Of a stretch of DNA of 64,000 nucleotides, positions 13,177 through 25,264 are shown piece after piece; position 1 is the stretch's first letter; the number at the start of each line of letters is the position of its first letter. This DNA is from Spinellus fusiger. Its lineage: Eukaryota > Mucoromycota > Mucoromycetes > Mucorales > Phycomycetaceae. The DNA lies in the NCBI GenBank assembly GCA_025094145.1, contig JALLLS010000022.1, forward strand, positions 1 through 64,000, in the 5' to 3' direction. Below the pieces are notes generated by a model. It made no database searches. It was not told where the DNA came from and saw only the letters and a list, made by a program, of their open reading frames with translations. Position numbers and translations under genes: made by a program.

Positions 13177-16048
13177 TTAAGCAGAATAGGTGTGGCGAAT
13201 ACCGCCAAGTTTTTGTCTCCACCATGTCTTGTAGGGTCGAGCAGGTGTTGATGCATAGGAAAATGCAGTGAATGGTGGCGGTTCTATGGGAGATTGGACA
13301 TCGTGCTGTTGTGAAAATGGCTTCAAGTCTTTCAGAATGCGTCCAAAAAATGAATTTTTATGTTTGAGCTTAGTTTTATCTTTTAAAGGGACATATGTTT
13401 GATGATAGGTATGGAGAAGTGTTGGGTCTGATACAGATGTCTTATAATTAGATTCTGTCTAATTGTATAGAATAGCATAATATTGTTTAGTATGTGTTTT
13501 AGTCTTTTTATTTTGTTAGTGAAAAATACACATACCTTGTGAGCAGTATTTTTTTTTAAGTCTGAAGAATGTCGTTTGAGTGCATAAGAGATGTTAGAGG
13601 AGCTTGATGTTTGTAATGTTTGTGATAGTGACTGTAGTGGTAACTGAAATAAATGCAGGGATGATTGTGCTTGTGCTTGTGCTTGTGCTTGTGTTTGTGT
13701 TTGTGAATGAGGTGGTTTGTTTGCTTTGATTTTACGAATGATCTTTTTCAAAAACGCTCGTTTTTCATGAGATGGTTTTGTCTTGGTAGAGTTATTATGA
13801 GCAGAAGAATGGTGTGCGTCAAAGTTGTCATAGAGTATTTGATCTTCATATGAGATGCCATGAAGGAAATTCTCCAATACACTAGCTGCTTTGTTTTCTT
13901 CCAACTGGCATATAGGTGAACTTCCTGCTGTTAATGTTTGATCTATTGAACAGTTTTTGGAGGTGTCCACTGTAATTCGTGATTGCTGGAGTTGAGAGAC
14001 TCGCCTTGATATCGGCTGGCCTTGTGTCTTTCTAGAACCCCCCTCTTCAATAGAACTGATAATACTAGCAATGGAGTGCGTATCTTCTTCACTTGTTGGT
14101 GCAGCACGAGCAGCAAGATCGGCCTCACTCGCTCTTCTTGATAAGAACAGAGATAAATTGGAGGGAGAAGAACGCATAAAGGGTGTCGATTTGCGTTTTC
14201 TGAAATTGCCTTGATGACTATAATTTGTTGCTTGCATTGGCATCAATAAATCTTTGTCTCGTGTATGCCAGGCTCTGGAGGATAGGTAATCCTGTGTGTA
14301 TACATCTCGCAATTTTTCATCTGTTGTCATTCTTTGTGTGTGTCGATGGCTGTTTTTTAACTGGGAAGACATTTTTCCAATGACATTTGTTGAAGTATTA
14401 CTTGTCATTAAAAGGTCAAGGGAACTTGGTCTTCTAAAAGCAACACCATTTTCCATTGTCTCAATCGCTATCCTGGTATTTCCAGAAGGACCATTGTTGA
14501 CGTTGGCCTCCTGTTTGTATAAAGATAAATGGTGGAATGAATTGCTTTTGGGAAAGTGAGATCCTGTTTTCTCTATTTTAGGAGGACTGGGTGTACGACT
14601 GAGTTTACCCTTTCCTTTGTTTGTTTCCCCCAACAAAAGGTTACTTGAAGCTGATCGTTTTATGCCGCCGAGATGACTCGACTTTGTTTGGGAAGAAGTG
14701 GTGCTGTTAGGGGCACTAAAGTCGAGAATATTTGTGAGAGACTTTGAGTGTCGCATAGTAGGGCCTAGCAAGGAAGATGGGCTTTCTGAAAAAGATGAAT
14801 CGAGTGCATTTTCTGCTTCACACGAATCAGCAGGAATATCACTCCCTTGAAGGGCTGTAGACTCAATGGCTTCCTTGATTCTTTTCACCCATAACTGCTT
14901 CTCTTGAGAGCAACTTGCAGTGAATGTAAACACATAATCGTTGACATGAACAGCAAAATTGTTATCTTGTTGCTCTTTGTAGTTTATGTCAGTATTTTAA
15001 AGAAAAAACTCTTTGGAATTCATACCCACTATGACTAAATATAATCATAATAAACACTTACTATCACTGTCTGCATTATCTTCCAGTATCCCCTGTCTTA
15101 ATGAAAACCAGTGTTTTGGTTCATAGACAGTCGACTTCTTTGGTCTTACCAAAATGAGATAACTTGGAAATAAGAAGCAACCAAGGTATTTTGACTTGGA
15201 GAAAGTTTGACCATCTTTTATGTAGCTTACTTCAAGAGCACCTGCCATTGTCAAGCTTCCTAGCTTGGACAGAAATTGTTTACTAATCTTCCCATCATTC
15301 TCAACGCGTTTGACAAAAAGATCTGTGCGCTCCTTAATATCACGTATATGTTTTTGAAGATCAATTGCAGCCACTACACTTTGCATAGATGTCAATGCAT
15401 TTGTCAAGAGTGAATATTCTTCAGCATGGGGAGGAGTATAGCGTAACATATCTTTGATCAACAAAGGATAGCGACATATTCTCTGCACAGGCTATATATA
15501 TAAGAAATATAAATAAATAAACATTATGTGGTAGGTTACTCTATACACTACCTTTATCAAATAATCTTCAAAATGCAAAGGCTTTGTTGTAATTGTCGAG
15601 GTTGATGTGACCAAAAGGGCATTCTCTGTAGTGGAAGATGTAGTGCGTTTGTTGAAAGGAGTGCACATCTTCAAAAAGACATTCCATTCTGGCCGAGTAC
15701 GATAATCTGCATAGAGGGCTAGTGCTTCTGTATGCATATTGCAATAATAGGTATAGACCATAAATTCATCCATCTAATAGACACACATTTGCGCTTATTA
15801 TATTGAACTATATTCCTATTGTTTTATATCAGGCATACCATATCCAAGAAGACGTGTGCCATTGACTGACAAGCATCTTTTTCCGTACTGCCTGTAGTCT
15901 CCAAACAATTCTCCAATGCCTTCAAAAAGCGTCTATTGAATTCAACAATGTCATTGGCATTGCGGATAATAGTCAGCTTGTGTTCATGTGTTATCCAATC
16001 CTGGACCATGAGAGCCTTGAAACAGACCTAGAATGGCACACTACAGTA

Positions 16049-16086
<38 letters not shown>

Positions 16087-16382
16087 GAGAAAAAGAGAAA
16101 GGGGGTTACCTCTGAAAGATACTCGAGATCATTGACGTATTCTTGTTCTGTCTGTAGCAGTTCATGAGCAACATGACGCCTTCTTAAGGGCTGCTTATGC
16201 AATTTCCATGCCTCTCCTATCTCCACTGTCAGTGCCTGTTGCTGTTTTACCATTAATGTTGGATCAATTGGGGTTGTATGGCCAGTGGAAGACAGAGATC
16301 CTTGGTCATTCATCGACGTACAACTGCAGAAGGAGTACTCTGAATGGTGAATAGAAGGAGGACGACTCATAAGCTGTTCCAT
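13177..16382 (-). CDS. Rho guanine nucleotide exchange factor (DH-PH)
   Basis: The first clear exon starts M-E-Q-L-M-S-R-P at 16382. The DH domain is spread over four exons: R-R-H-V-A-H-E-L-L-Q-T-E-Q-E-Y-V-N-D-L (conserved region 1), L-E-N-C-L-E-T-T, F-M-V-Y-T-Y-Y-C-N, and P-V-Q-R-I-C-R-Y-P-L-L-I-K-D-M-L (conserved region 3). A PH domain follows (G-A-L-E-V-S-Y-I through W-V-K-R-I-K-E-A-I near 14900). A long Ser/Thr-rich tail contains a Q-T-Q-T-Q-A-Q-A-Q tract and a basic cluster. I place the last intron at 13459-13535 (phase 0, A-H-K/T-E-S), so the stop is at 13177. Such proteins activate Rho/Cdc42 GTPases at the growing tip. An acceptor-like cag just before 16382 means a further 5' exon is possible. 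Confidence 0.88.
16059..16085. repeat. (AAT)n microsatellite inside a RhoGEF intron
   Basis: About nine ATA/AAT units lie in the intron between the first and second DH exons. The leucine-rich tail seen when the exon is read through is this repeat in translation and not protein. Confidence 0.85.
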
Positions 16383-17915
16383 CTGTTTTCAGACTAGACA
16401 AAGGAGAACGGAACTTGTAGGGGCAGTACTGACGGTAGGTGAGGATAAATTAAGTACCGAAATAGACGTAGAATACACGATAGCAACAAATGAGTGATAA
16501 TAAATTAGGTAGATGAATAGGCGTGTAAGAAACCATGACAATAAACGAGTGAGATCGAGCAGCAGTTGCTATGACACAAGTCGTGGTCGCATGGAAACCG
16601 ATTGTCACACACAGATCCATTGACTTTTTGTTGACTTCATACAAACTCAACTGCTCAATCTGTCTCTAAAGAAAGACTTACAGAGCAATTGATCAGGCAA
16701 AAGGACAAGTGCCTCAAAGGAAAGCTGACAGGACAAAGTACAAAAGGAGATCGAGACTGTCTATTGTAAAGGACTGTGAAGAATAAGCCCACCAGTTTTC
16801 AGGTGACGAAATGAGCGATGGCTGAATGAGCTTACTGTGACTAAGGAAATAATAGAAAAAGAGTGATAGCAAAGAGTCCAACAGAAAGAAGAAGGAAATG
16901 CTTTCTATTTCTGTGGGCATTCAGCCAACGCCCAATGTGTGGCAAGTAAGGGACCTTCCTCCATTTCCTTAAAAGATGGGTTCCCTTTTTCAGTGCTGCA
17001 TTTCTCCAAGGCCAGCCATTTCATCCAAAACTGCCTAGACTTCTTTATGTTTCAGCTACAGTGGAGCACCTGTCCTGTCAAATTTGTACTTTGCTAAATC
17101 GGACCCAATACCGAACGAGCGCTCTTTCCTCGCTCTTGACGGGCCTTTTGCCATTGTTCCTTTTAAGCTGCATTGGCTTTTTGGTTGCACCCTCGTGCCT
17201 CCTACCCCGCCCATCTTCATGGAAGATCGACATTCTTGTTGTGTGGTTTCTATTGGGATGACCATCACGGCTTTCTATTTGCCCCAATTCTTTCCACTCT
17301 ATGTCTTGAGGAGGTGTTATGAAAGTGTCCTTCATTCGTCTTATTTTAACCTCCTCCCTTCTATATCTTGTGAAGATAGTATGTCATGTCAGGGCAGACG
17401 TCTCTTTCTTATTCAGTATGGGTTGCAATAAACTAGAGATAAAGAACATCCTCCTGTCTACACCAGGAAAGAATATCAAGAGAAAACAGCAATTTAAAAA
17501 GAGAGAAAACATGATGATTCTCGCCACTCCTTTCTAAACGATAGACATTCAGTGCTATCATCCAGGGATGCCATTGACTTTCCTGGGGAATCGGTGGCTG
17601 CCCCACTACTAGCAATAGATTAGTTCCTTTTCTCTTCTTATGCTCAATGGTTTCATTTGTGCACTGGTGTATTTTAGGATTCATTTCTCTTTGGACAGCG
17701 CAGGAATATACATGAATACATAGCAGCAACGTTATTCCGAGTGTATTGACTCTATGATGCTCTATTCCTAATCTTTTGCCCTGAAAAGTGAACAATGACG
17801 TGTCAATTTTGTTCATGGTTGTAGAAAGGGACAGACTGTGTCTGCTATGAAGAAGACAGGACAAGTGTTATTTTCTATATACCAAAAAGAATGAGAAACA
17901 TGTGTTTTTATTTGT
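16383..17915. other. Intergenic stretch without a supported gene
   Basis: This holds the RhoGEF upstream region. Open frames of 60-143 codons exist on both strands (for example 17433-17864 on minus), but they lack recognisable motifs, conserved composition or supporting introns. Possible 5' untranslated exons of the RhoGEF cannot be excluded. Confidence 0.5.
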
Positions 17916-17920
17916 TAAGT

Positions 17921-18270
17921 TAGTATTTGATATTTGGTATTTGATATTTGATATTTGATATTTGATATTTGATATTTATTGTTTATTGTTTACTATTTAG
18001 TATTTAGTATTTAGTATTTATTATTTAGTATTTATTATTTATTATTTAGTATTTATTATTTATTATTTATTATTTATTATTTATTATTTAGTATTTAGTA
18101 TTTAGTATTTATTATTTATTATTTATTATTTAGTATTTACTATTCACTATTTATTATTTAGTATTTAGTATTTAGTATTTAGTATTTAGTATTTAGTATT
18201 TATATTTATTATTTATTATTTATTATTTATTATTTATTATTTATTATTTATTATTTATTATTATTACCTA
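17921..18270. repeat. AT-rich minisatellite of TATTTGA/TATTTAG/TATTTAT heptamers
   Basis: About 350 bp consist almost entirely of 7-mers. TATTTGA units come first, then interspersed TATTTAG and TATTTAT units in blocks. A few variants (tgtttat, ctattca) interrupt it. The ordered succession of variants shows stepwise tandem expansion. Confidence 0.95.
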
Positions 18271-19195
18271 TATTACATTACAATTGTATCTTAGTAATCA
18301 ATTGTTTTTAAGCGTGCTATCTCTAAGTCTGACAGTGCATTTCCTTTTTACATCATCTACCTCCATGCCATTGTATACTGTTGGTTCTGAATCATATAGC
18401 TTCTTTTCTTTTATTGAAATACTCTATACACTTTTATAAAATAAAATAAAACTATTACCTTTGTTAAGTATTATCACAGCATATATTACAATGTCTTAAT
18501 TATAGCCTTATCTTTATTTGGCTGGGCTCAAAGCCATTTTGCACTTGGAAATAACTCCTTATCTTTGTGCCATGGTTGAAGGCAGTTACATGGCGCATAG
18601 TTTAAATTTCTACTATTTTTGTAGATGACCTGTTGGTTTAATTTGCAATAGAGCCTTGGACACCCTCTATGGAGATGTATTGCACGCAGATTAGCATCGA
18701 CACATCTATGGATATCTACATACAATGACACTTGGCTGCATCGCCTTTTCTAGAAAGTAGACACCACTCCCCGGGATATGGTGCTATTTATGTTTTAAAT
18801 AAATGAAGAAAGGATAGCACCAGGGATGTCTTTTACTATTTCTCTCTTTCCCTCTTTCTTAATATGCTCAGCTTTCTTCTTTGGCTCAGACAGCTGCAGT
18901 GGGTATGCTTTGTTTACAAGTACAACTGCACATGGCATCTCTCTAGAATAGATCTTCAAAGAATAAGGGGGAGGGGACATCTTCTATTAGCACATGATAT
19001 GGGAAATAAGAGTCTTGATCATGCTAAATAATCATTTGAAAGTTCTCCTGATCTATAGGCTAAAAAGGTGAATAAAAGGTGGAGAATACTCTACGCATAA
19101 TCTCATGCTAAAGATGATCATTGGCATCTCATCTGGCTCCTGTTACCTCATCTTGCTTATTTCCATAGGCGAATGAGATAGAGCAGATACACCAA
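18271..19195. other. Intergenic stretch, no supported gene
   Basis: Two minus-strand open frames (18528-18731 and 18795-18980) are the only candidates. The first has several Cys residues (C-P-R-L-Y-C-K-L-N-Q, P-C-N-C-L). They do not join through a convincing intron and match nothing I recognise, so neither is called as a gene. Confidence 0.4.
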
Positions 19196-19345
19196 GCTAT
19201 ATTATATATTACATGTTGCATATTACATATTGTTTATTACATATTGTTTATTAAATGTTGCTTATTACATATTGTTTATTGCATGTTGCTTATTACATAT
19301 TGTTTATTGCATGTTGCTTATTACATATTGTTTATTATGTGTTGC
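19196..19345. repeat. 28-bp tandem repeat
   Basis: A unit of about 28 bp, reading ttacatattgtttattgcat followed by gttgctta, is repeated four to five times with single-base variants (attaaatg, attatgtg). It lies about 0.9 kb upstream of YPT1. Confidence 0.85.
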
Positions 19346-20266
19346 TTAATAACTAATAACTAATAACTAACTACTGCCTACTAATCATGCATACTATTAG
19401 TCATTGTGTTTACTAGGTGATTTGAAAAGACATAGCCGTAAATGGTGTAGCATAACATAAAACACATTGTGTTTTTATATTCTTTAGGCTACAATGACAT
19501 TGACCAGCCTCTTTTGATGCTACATCTCATGTAAGAAGAATTATACCCTTTACTGCTCTTTCTCTTTTGTTTCTTTCCCTATCCATGCTACTCTAGTGGA
19601 GATGGTAAGTGTTTTCTAGTGAATTCTAAACAAAGAAAGAGAGTCTATTTCTACTCATTGTCTTTATCCATCTACACCCTATTCTCTTTGAAATGTAGAG
19701 CAGTACCTTTTTATATCTTTATTGGACTCACAATCAAGCAGTGTAAGAGAGAAAGAGAAAAAGAAGCACCAGCAAGCCTACTAGGCTTATTTATAGAATC
19801 AGTAGATGTTGCATACAGAAATAACAAGCAGAGAAAGCAAAGAGTGACATTGCATTCTTATCTTTCGGTAAGGATTTATCTCTTGCCTGTGGTCTGCCTG
19901 TACTTTATCTGTTCTGAGCTCATAATCCCATGTGTTCTATTTCGAACAGCCCATTTCTTTTCTTTTTTTCTTTTTTTCCCCTTTCTCTACTGCCTAATAA
20001 TGAGTCCAGCTCAGACATAATTCCCAATAGAAAACATTCACTGTCATTGAGCCATTGCCATTGGATTCACTCATAGAAAATAGGGGAGATAGGAACCACC
20101 TTTAGTGGTAGACAATCTCTAGAGAAAGATTGAGTGACGTAGGACTCTTTCAGCACAAGGGCACGCTGCTTTTCCAGTTGACGCTCAGCAGGCCTTTTGC
20201 ATAGCGCCCTATTCTATTCTATCCTTGCCCTTTTCCTTATTCTTTTACTTTTCCACTTTATCACTA
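19346..20266. promoter_or_regulatory. Upstream region of YPT1
   Basis: No supported gene. A 133-codon + strand open frame at 19619-20020 is hydrophobic and low in complexity and is not called. Pyrimidine-rich tracts (19960-19990 and 20220-20255) precede the YPT1 start, as is common before fungal start codons. Confidence 0.4.
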
Positions 20267-21142
20267 ATGAATCCTGAATAGTAAGTGTCTTTCTCATCTA
20301 GTAATCTACAGTCTTAATGACTGTATGGGTTTCTGTGGCTGCTGAATGACTTGTATTTGAGGGAGGGGACTCATCATGTCTATATAGCGACTACCTGTTT
20401 AAGCTGCTGTTGATTGGTGACTCTGGTGTGGGCAAGTCCTGTCTGTTGTTGCGGTTTGCCGATGACACTTACACAGAGAGCTATATCTCTACAATTGGTG
20501 TTGATTTTGTAAGTGCCCGCTATACTATACACACTATGAACACTCTCTTTTTGTATTTAGAAAATAAGAACAATTGAACTCGAGGGCAAGACAGTGAAGC
20601 TTCAGATTGTAAGTAGTCTTATTAGAACAGAGCTCATCCCCTCTTTCTTTTCCATAGTGGGACACAGCAGGACAGGAGCGCTTCCGTACCATTACCTCTT
20701 CCTACTACAGAGGAGCCCACGGTATCATTGTTGTGTATGATGTCACTGAACAAGACTCGTTCACCAATGTGAAGCAGTGGTTGCAGGAGATTGATCGTTA
20801 TGCTGCTGAAGGAGTGAACAAGCTCCTTGTGGGCAATAAGAGTGATTTGGTGGATAAGAAGGTGGTAGATACAGAACAGGCCAAGGTAAGGGACACACAA
20901 AGCAAATGATAGAACACATGAGCTGAACAGAGGCCTTACCTTAGGAATTATCAGTGTCCTTGGGGATTCCACTGTTAGAGACATCTGCAAAGAGTTCGAC
21001 TAATGTTGAGCAGGCTTTCTTGACAATGGCCAAACAGATCAAGGACAGAATTGGCTCCACTATGCAACAGCAGACAGGTGCTACAGTGAAGGTGGGGCAA
21101 GGAGCTGCTCTTCAACCCAAGCAGTCAGGAGGATGCTGTTAA
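20267..21142 (+). CDS. YPT1: Ypt1/Rab1-type Rab GTPase
   Basis: The protein is M-N-P-E-Y-D-Y-L-F-K-L-L. The first coding exon is only 14 nt (20267-20280), and the next starts at 20388. The G motifs are intact: G-D-S-G-V-G-K-S (P-loop), an effector loop with [20 protein letters not shown] and E-T-S-A-K. The C-terminus G-G-C-C gives a double-geranylgeranylation site. Total length is about 204 residues, normal for the family. Four introns separate the exons, one just before W-D-T-A-G-Q-E-R. Ypt1/Rab1 directs ER-to-Golgi traffic and autophagosome formation. The effector loop and N-terminus favour Rab1 over Sec4/Rab8. Confidence 0.95.
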
Positions 21143-21424
21143 TATCTCCCTCATAATGTGTCTAGGAAGCGTTTCTATATTATAATCTATTTCATTCTCT
21201 TTTTTGTTTTTGTTTTTGTTTTGTTTTCAATCCACTTTTTGTTCATAGCGAGAAAGGAGAGTGGTATTGGGAGATAAGAGGCGATATTTATGTTAAGTTG
21301 ATGGAGAATAAACCACATTTGCACTTTATCAGTTACAGGCATGGTTCTTAATGTCTTGTTCCTAATGTCTTGTTCTCCCTCAAGACTTGGTCTGTGCTTT
21401 GTAAAAAATCTATCCTAGCTTGGT

Positions 21425-24400
21425 ATGAGAGTCACACTGTGCACCCTTACAAACTATCTGTTCTCCCTTGGTGCTATCTTTTTTTTTTGTTTTTTTTGTC
21501 TTGTTCTTTTGCATTTATTCTACCTAATGACCACTCCCTACACTAATGAGACTTCTATCCTCTGCCACCTTATTATTCCTCGGGAATATTTGTGTGGTCT
21601 TCTCCGTTCTTTATTGTCTCTACTGTCCTCATCACTCTTGTCATTGCATGTGGACTTGGTCGCTATGGATCCACTTATCATATCACAGGAACCACAGGCC
21701 AGTTCAAACCAACACAACTATTAAGCCGAGAACTGTCGCCTCTCTCTAAACTCATTGTCATACTATCACTGGTAGTGATTATTAGCTTTCTCGGTGATGC
21801 TGCTGTCCTTGTCACTCGAGTGTTTGTAGACGGATACTGGATGTCCACTCTATTGGCCTACTCCATTGCCTGTTGTTGGGCTGCATGGGTGATCAATGTT
21901 GGAATGCTGTTCAGAGAGACGTACCTGTTCTCCAAATGGCATTGGCTGCCTTATGTTTTTTGGTCCACTGCATTTGTAGGCGATTCATTGATGTGTGGGC
22001 TGTGGGTGCTGGCCATCTATCACCCTAGACCAGGTAATGGATGAACTTTTTTATTTTATTTTATTTTATTTTTATTTTCAATTCAGAAAGGGGAGAAAAG
22101 GAGGGAGGATCCTGGGCTCAAAGAAGTTCAAGCATACTTAAATTGAATGGTGAATACTAGGCACTCTATTCTCAGTGTTTGACAGAGTGCTATTGGGGAT
22201 ATTTGTTACTCGTTACTTAATAGAGTGTGTTATTCTCTTGCTTAGCATCGTTCATTTGTTCTCTCGTCCTTCTGCTATGTATACTCCTCTTCTCTCTTGT
22301 GCTCGTCCTACTTCCTATGACAGTCTATCTACACCACACCACCGAACATCCTGCACCAGAGACAGTCAAGAACACCACCACCACCACCATCATCAGCAGC
22401 AGCAGTATAGAAAGAACAAAGACACAGCACACTTCCTTGGCTATTTTAGAAAGGTCTTGCCTTACACTTGGCCTTACCAGCACAAACAACTGCAGTTCTC
22501 TGTGTTATTGTGCTTTGCATTGATGATCCTAGGCTTAGTAGTTAACATTTACACACCACTGCAGATTGGTAAAATTGTGGACAGCTTCCAAAACACACCA
22601 GGTGAGGATCCACTGGACACATGGCGTGGACAAGAACACTTACTTGTACATACATCTATAGGCAAATTCGCATGGGCTGCTGTGGTGGGATTTGTAGGTC
22701 TTAAGTTTTTACAAGGAACGGTAAGTGTTCTTATACCCTACATATATGCACATGGTGTTTATTTCTCTTACTTAATGGATAGTCTGGGTTGATCCAAGCC
22801 ATTCAGAATTGGCTATGGATACCTATTGGACAGTACACTACACGTAAGATATCGGTGGACATGTTCAACCACCTTCACAGCCTGTCTCTCCAATTCCACA
22901 TCCACCGAAAGACAGGAGAGGTGTTGCGGGTGATGGACCGTGGATCCAACAGTGTAATTCAGCTATTGAACCAAGTTGTATTCCAAGTCTTTCCTACTCT
23001 TATCAATGGTATACTTGCCGTTGTTGTTTTCTATATCAAGTTTTCCCCTCCTTTTGGTGTTATTGTTCTACTGACAATGGTGCTCTACCTGTATGTTACC
23101 ATTCGACTGACAGAATGGCGCAATCACTTCAGACGCCAAATGAATGAAAAAGACAGTGAGACTCGTACCAAATCAGTGGATGCATTGCTTAACTTTGAGA
23201 CAGTCCAGTACTATGGAAATGATGCTTTTGAAATTGCACGCTACAAGGATGCCATTATAGAATACCAAAAGGCAGATTGGAAGTGTTCTATTTCTCTTAA
23301 TATACTTACTCTTGCTCAGAATGCAGTCATTACGGCAGGCCTTTTGGCGGGAAGTCTGTTGTTTGCATGGGAAGTCTCTAAAGGCAACTTGACAGCTGGT
23401 GATTTTGTTGCCTTTAACATCTACATGATGCAGCTCTACACGCCTGTAAGTTGACACAATACTATTGGACTTTTGTTTTGTTTTGTTTTTGTTTGTTTGT
23501 TTGCATTGGATTGACTGTTGTTTGCATTGGATTTGGACCAGCTTCATTTTTTTGGCTTGTATTATCGCATGATCCAGCAGAACTTTATCGACATGGAGAG
23601 AATGTTTGTTCTCTTTGATGAAAGGACAACTGTGCTTGATGCACCTGATGCCAAGGATCTTGTTCTTTGCCAAGGGTCTATTGTATTTGGTGAGTTTTCC
23701 TTCCTTTCTATCTATACGTGTGTGTGTTTGGAAACAGTGAATTATTAACCAGACAACGAACAGACAATGTTTCCTTTTCGTATGATGGCCAACGATCCAT
23801 ACTGAACAATCTCTCCTTCTCTATTCCTCATGGATCCACAGTAGCTTTCGTGGGGCCTTCTGGTGGGGGGTAATAGTACACACTCTCTATCTTATTAGAA
23901 CAAAACTCACATTGGATCTTTACATATAGAAAATCCACCATCTTTCGTCTCTTGTTCCGTTTCTATGATTCTAATGCTGGACATATTTACATTCATGGAC
24001 AGGATATTCGCAAAGTCAAACAGGCGTCTTTACGCAAGAAGATTGGAGTTGTTCCTCAAGATGCTGTACTCTTCAATGATACTATTGCTTATAATATTAG
24101 GTATGCTGATGTGGATGCCAATGAAGAGAGAGTGGTGGAGGCAGCCAAAGCAGCTCAGATGCATGAGAAGATCCTGTCTTTTCCTGATGGTAATGTTAGT
24201 CAAGTATGACACATCACTCAACTGTAGAATTGGATGGAGATAGGCTATGAAACTAAAGTTGGAGAACGAGGACTTCGCCTTAGTGGTGGCGAAAAGGTAA
24301 TGCAAGAAAAGGAGCGTGCTATGCATTAGGCATCAGACACTGATAATGACATTAGTGAGCTGATTTCATTCTTTCTTTTATATCTTGTCTATAGCAAAGA

Positions 24401-24903
24401 GTAGCTATGGCTCGTACACTTCTTAAGAACCCTCCTATCATTCTGTTAGATGAGGCTACCAGTGCCTTGGACACGTAAGGAGGTGGTGGATGGAAGGCCA
24501 GCACTATAAATAAGCGTGTATCTCTATCCTTTTAGAACTACAGAATGCCAGATCCAAGAAGCACTGGCCAAGATGACATTGAATCGTACTACACTTATCA
24601 TTGCTCACCGTCTATCTACTATTGCCCATGCTGATTTGATTTTGGTGTAAGTTGAAGATAGAGGATGATTATTTTCTCTGTTTATTTTACACATGCGACT
24701 GGAAATAGGATCAAAGATGGATCTGTCGTTGAACAGGGCACCCATGAAGAGCTGATCAAGAAAACAGCATTAGATCAACAGGGTAATGATGATTTCTTTT
24801 TCTTTTTTTCATGCTGGAGCTGACAGTCTATGGATAAACAGGTGTGTATTATGATATGTGGCATCAACAACTGTATGAGAGTCAGTCAAAGAAAGAAGTA
24901 TAG
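21425..24903 (+). CDS. HMT1: HMT1/ABCB6-type heavy-metal tolerance ABC half-transporter
   Basis: An N-terminal extra membrane domain (several helices, 21.55-22.25 kb) is followed by a hydrophilic linker with seven His and four Gln, then a six-helix core (22.45-23.45 kb) with E-T-V-Q-Y-Y-G-N. The nucleotide-binding domain has G-P-S-G-G-G-K-S-T (Walker A, split by an intron), V-V-P-Q-D (Q-loop), L-S-G-G-E-K (signature, followed across an intron by Q-R-V-A), [12 protein letters not shown] (Walker B/D-loop) and I-I-A-H-R-L-S-T. The extra N-terminal domain separates it from mitochondrial Atm1. Family members load thiol-metal complexes into vacuoles. The 5' end is inferred: ATG at 21425, donor at 21471 and acceptor at 21550 keep the phase, but the donor gtgcta is weak. 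The stop is at 24901-24903. Confidence 0.88.
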
Positions 24904-25264
24904 TCATCCGTTCTTCTATACACCTTTACACACTCTTATACTCTTCGCGTGCATTAGGAAGAATCTCATGCTTATAGACACTTCTTTTATTCTCATAGTG
25001 TGTTAATCAATAACAATAACAATAACAATATAAATATAAATATAAATAAAAACACACATCTATTCACCCTTTGTAGTGAACATCTCTGTAGCCTATAGAA
25101 GACATAAAGTCGAGTCTTGGTGGTACAAATAACGTGGCAGTACCCATGACCAGAACCTTATGAACATCTCAACTGCCAATCCCAAATGTTCACAGTCACG
25201 ACAGTCGAGAGTTCACATTTCATCCTAGCCCATACCAGGAACAAGTGGACTGTTCATTAGTGCC
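24904..25264. other. Intergenic: HMT1 3' flank and LCL2 promoter
   Basis: No gene. A short (aataac)/(aaatat) AT-rich run lies at 25010-25050; the rest is unremarkable. Confidence 0.5.

Noticed and set aside
12849..13256. 135-codon minus-strand open frame rich in Tyr/His/Leu/Thr
   Set aside because: It is a translation of the degenerate tandem repeat at the RhoGEF 3' flank; the true RhoGEF frame there is different and ends at 13177.
16450..16650. 66-codon minus-strand frame just upstream of the RhoGEF start, considered as a 5' exon
   Set aside because: The acceptor-like cag before 16382 makes an upstream exon possible, but no donor and phase combination was convincing and the content is not DH-related.
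17433..17864. 143-codon minus-strand open frame
   Set aside because: No domain, no conserved composition, no supporting splice pattern; length is possible by chance.
19619..20020. 133-codon plus-strand open frame upstream of YPT1
   Set aside because: Hydrophobic low-complexity content and overlap with a pyrimidine-rich promoter region.
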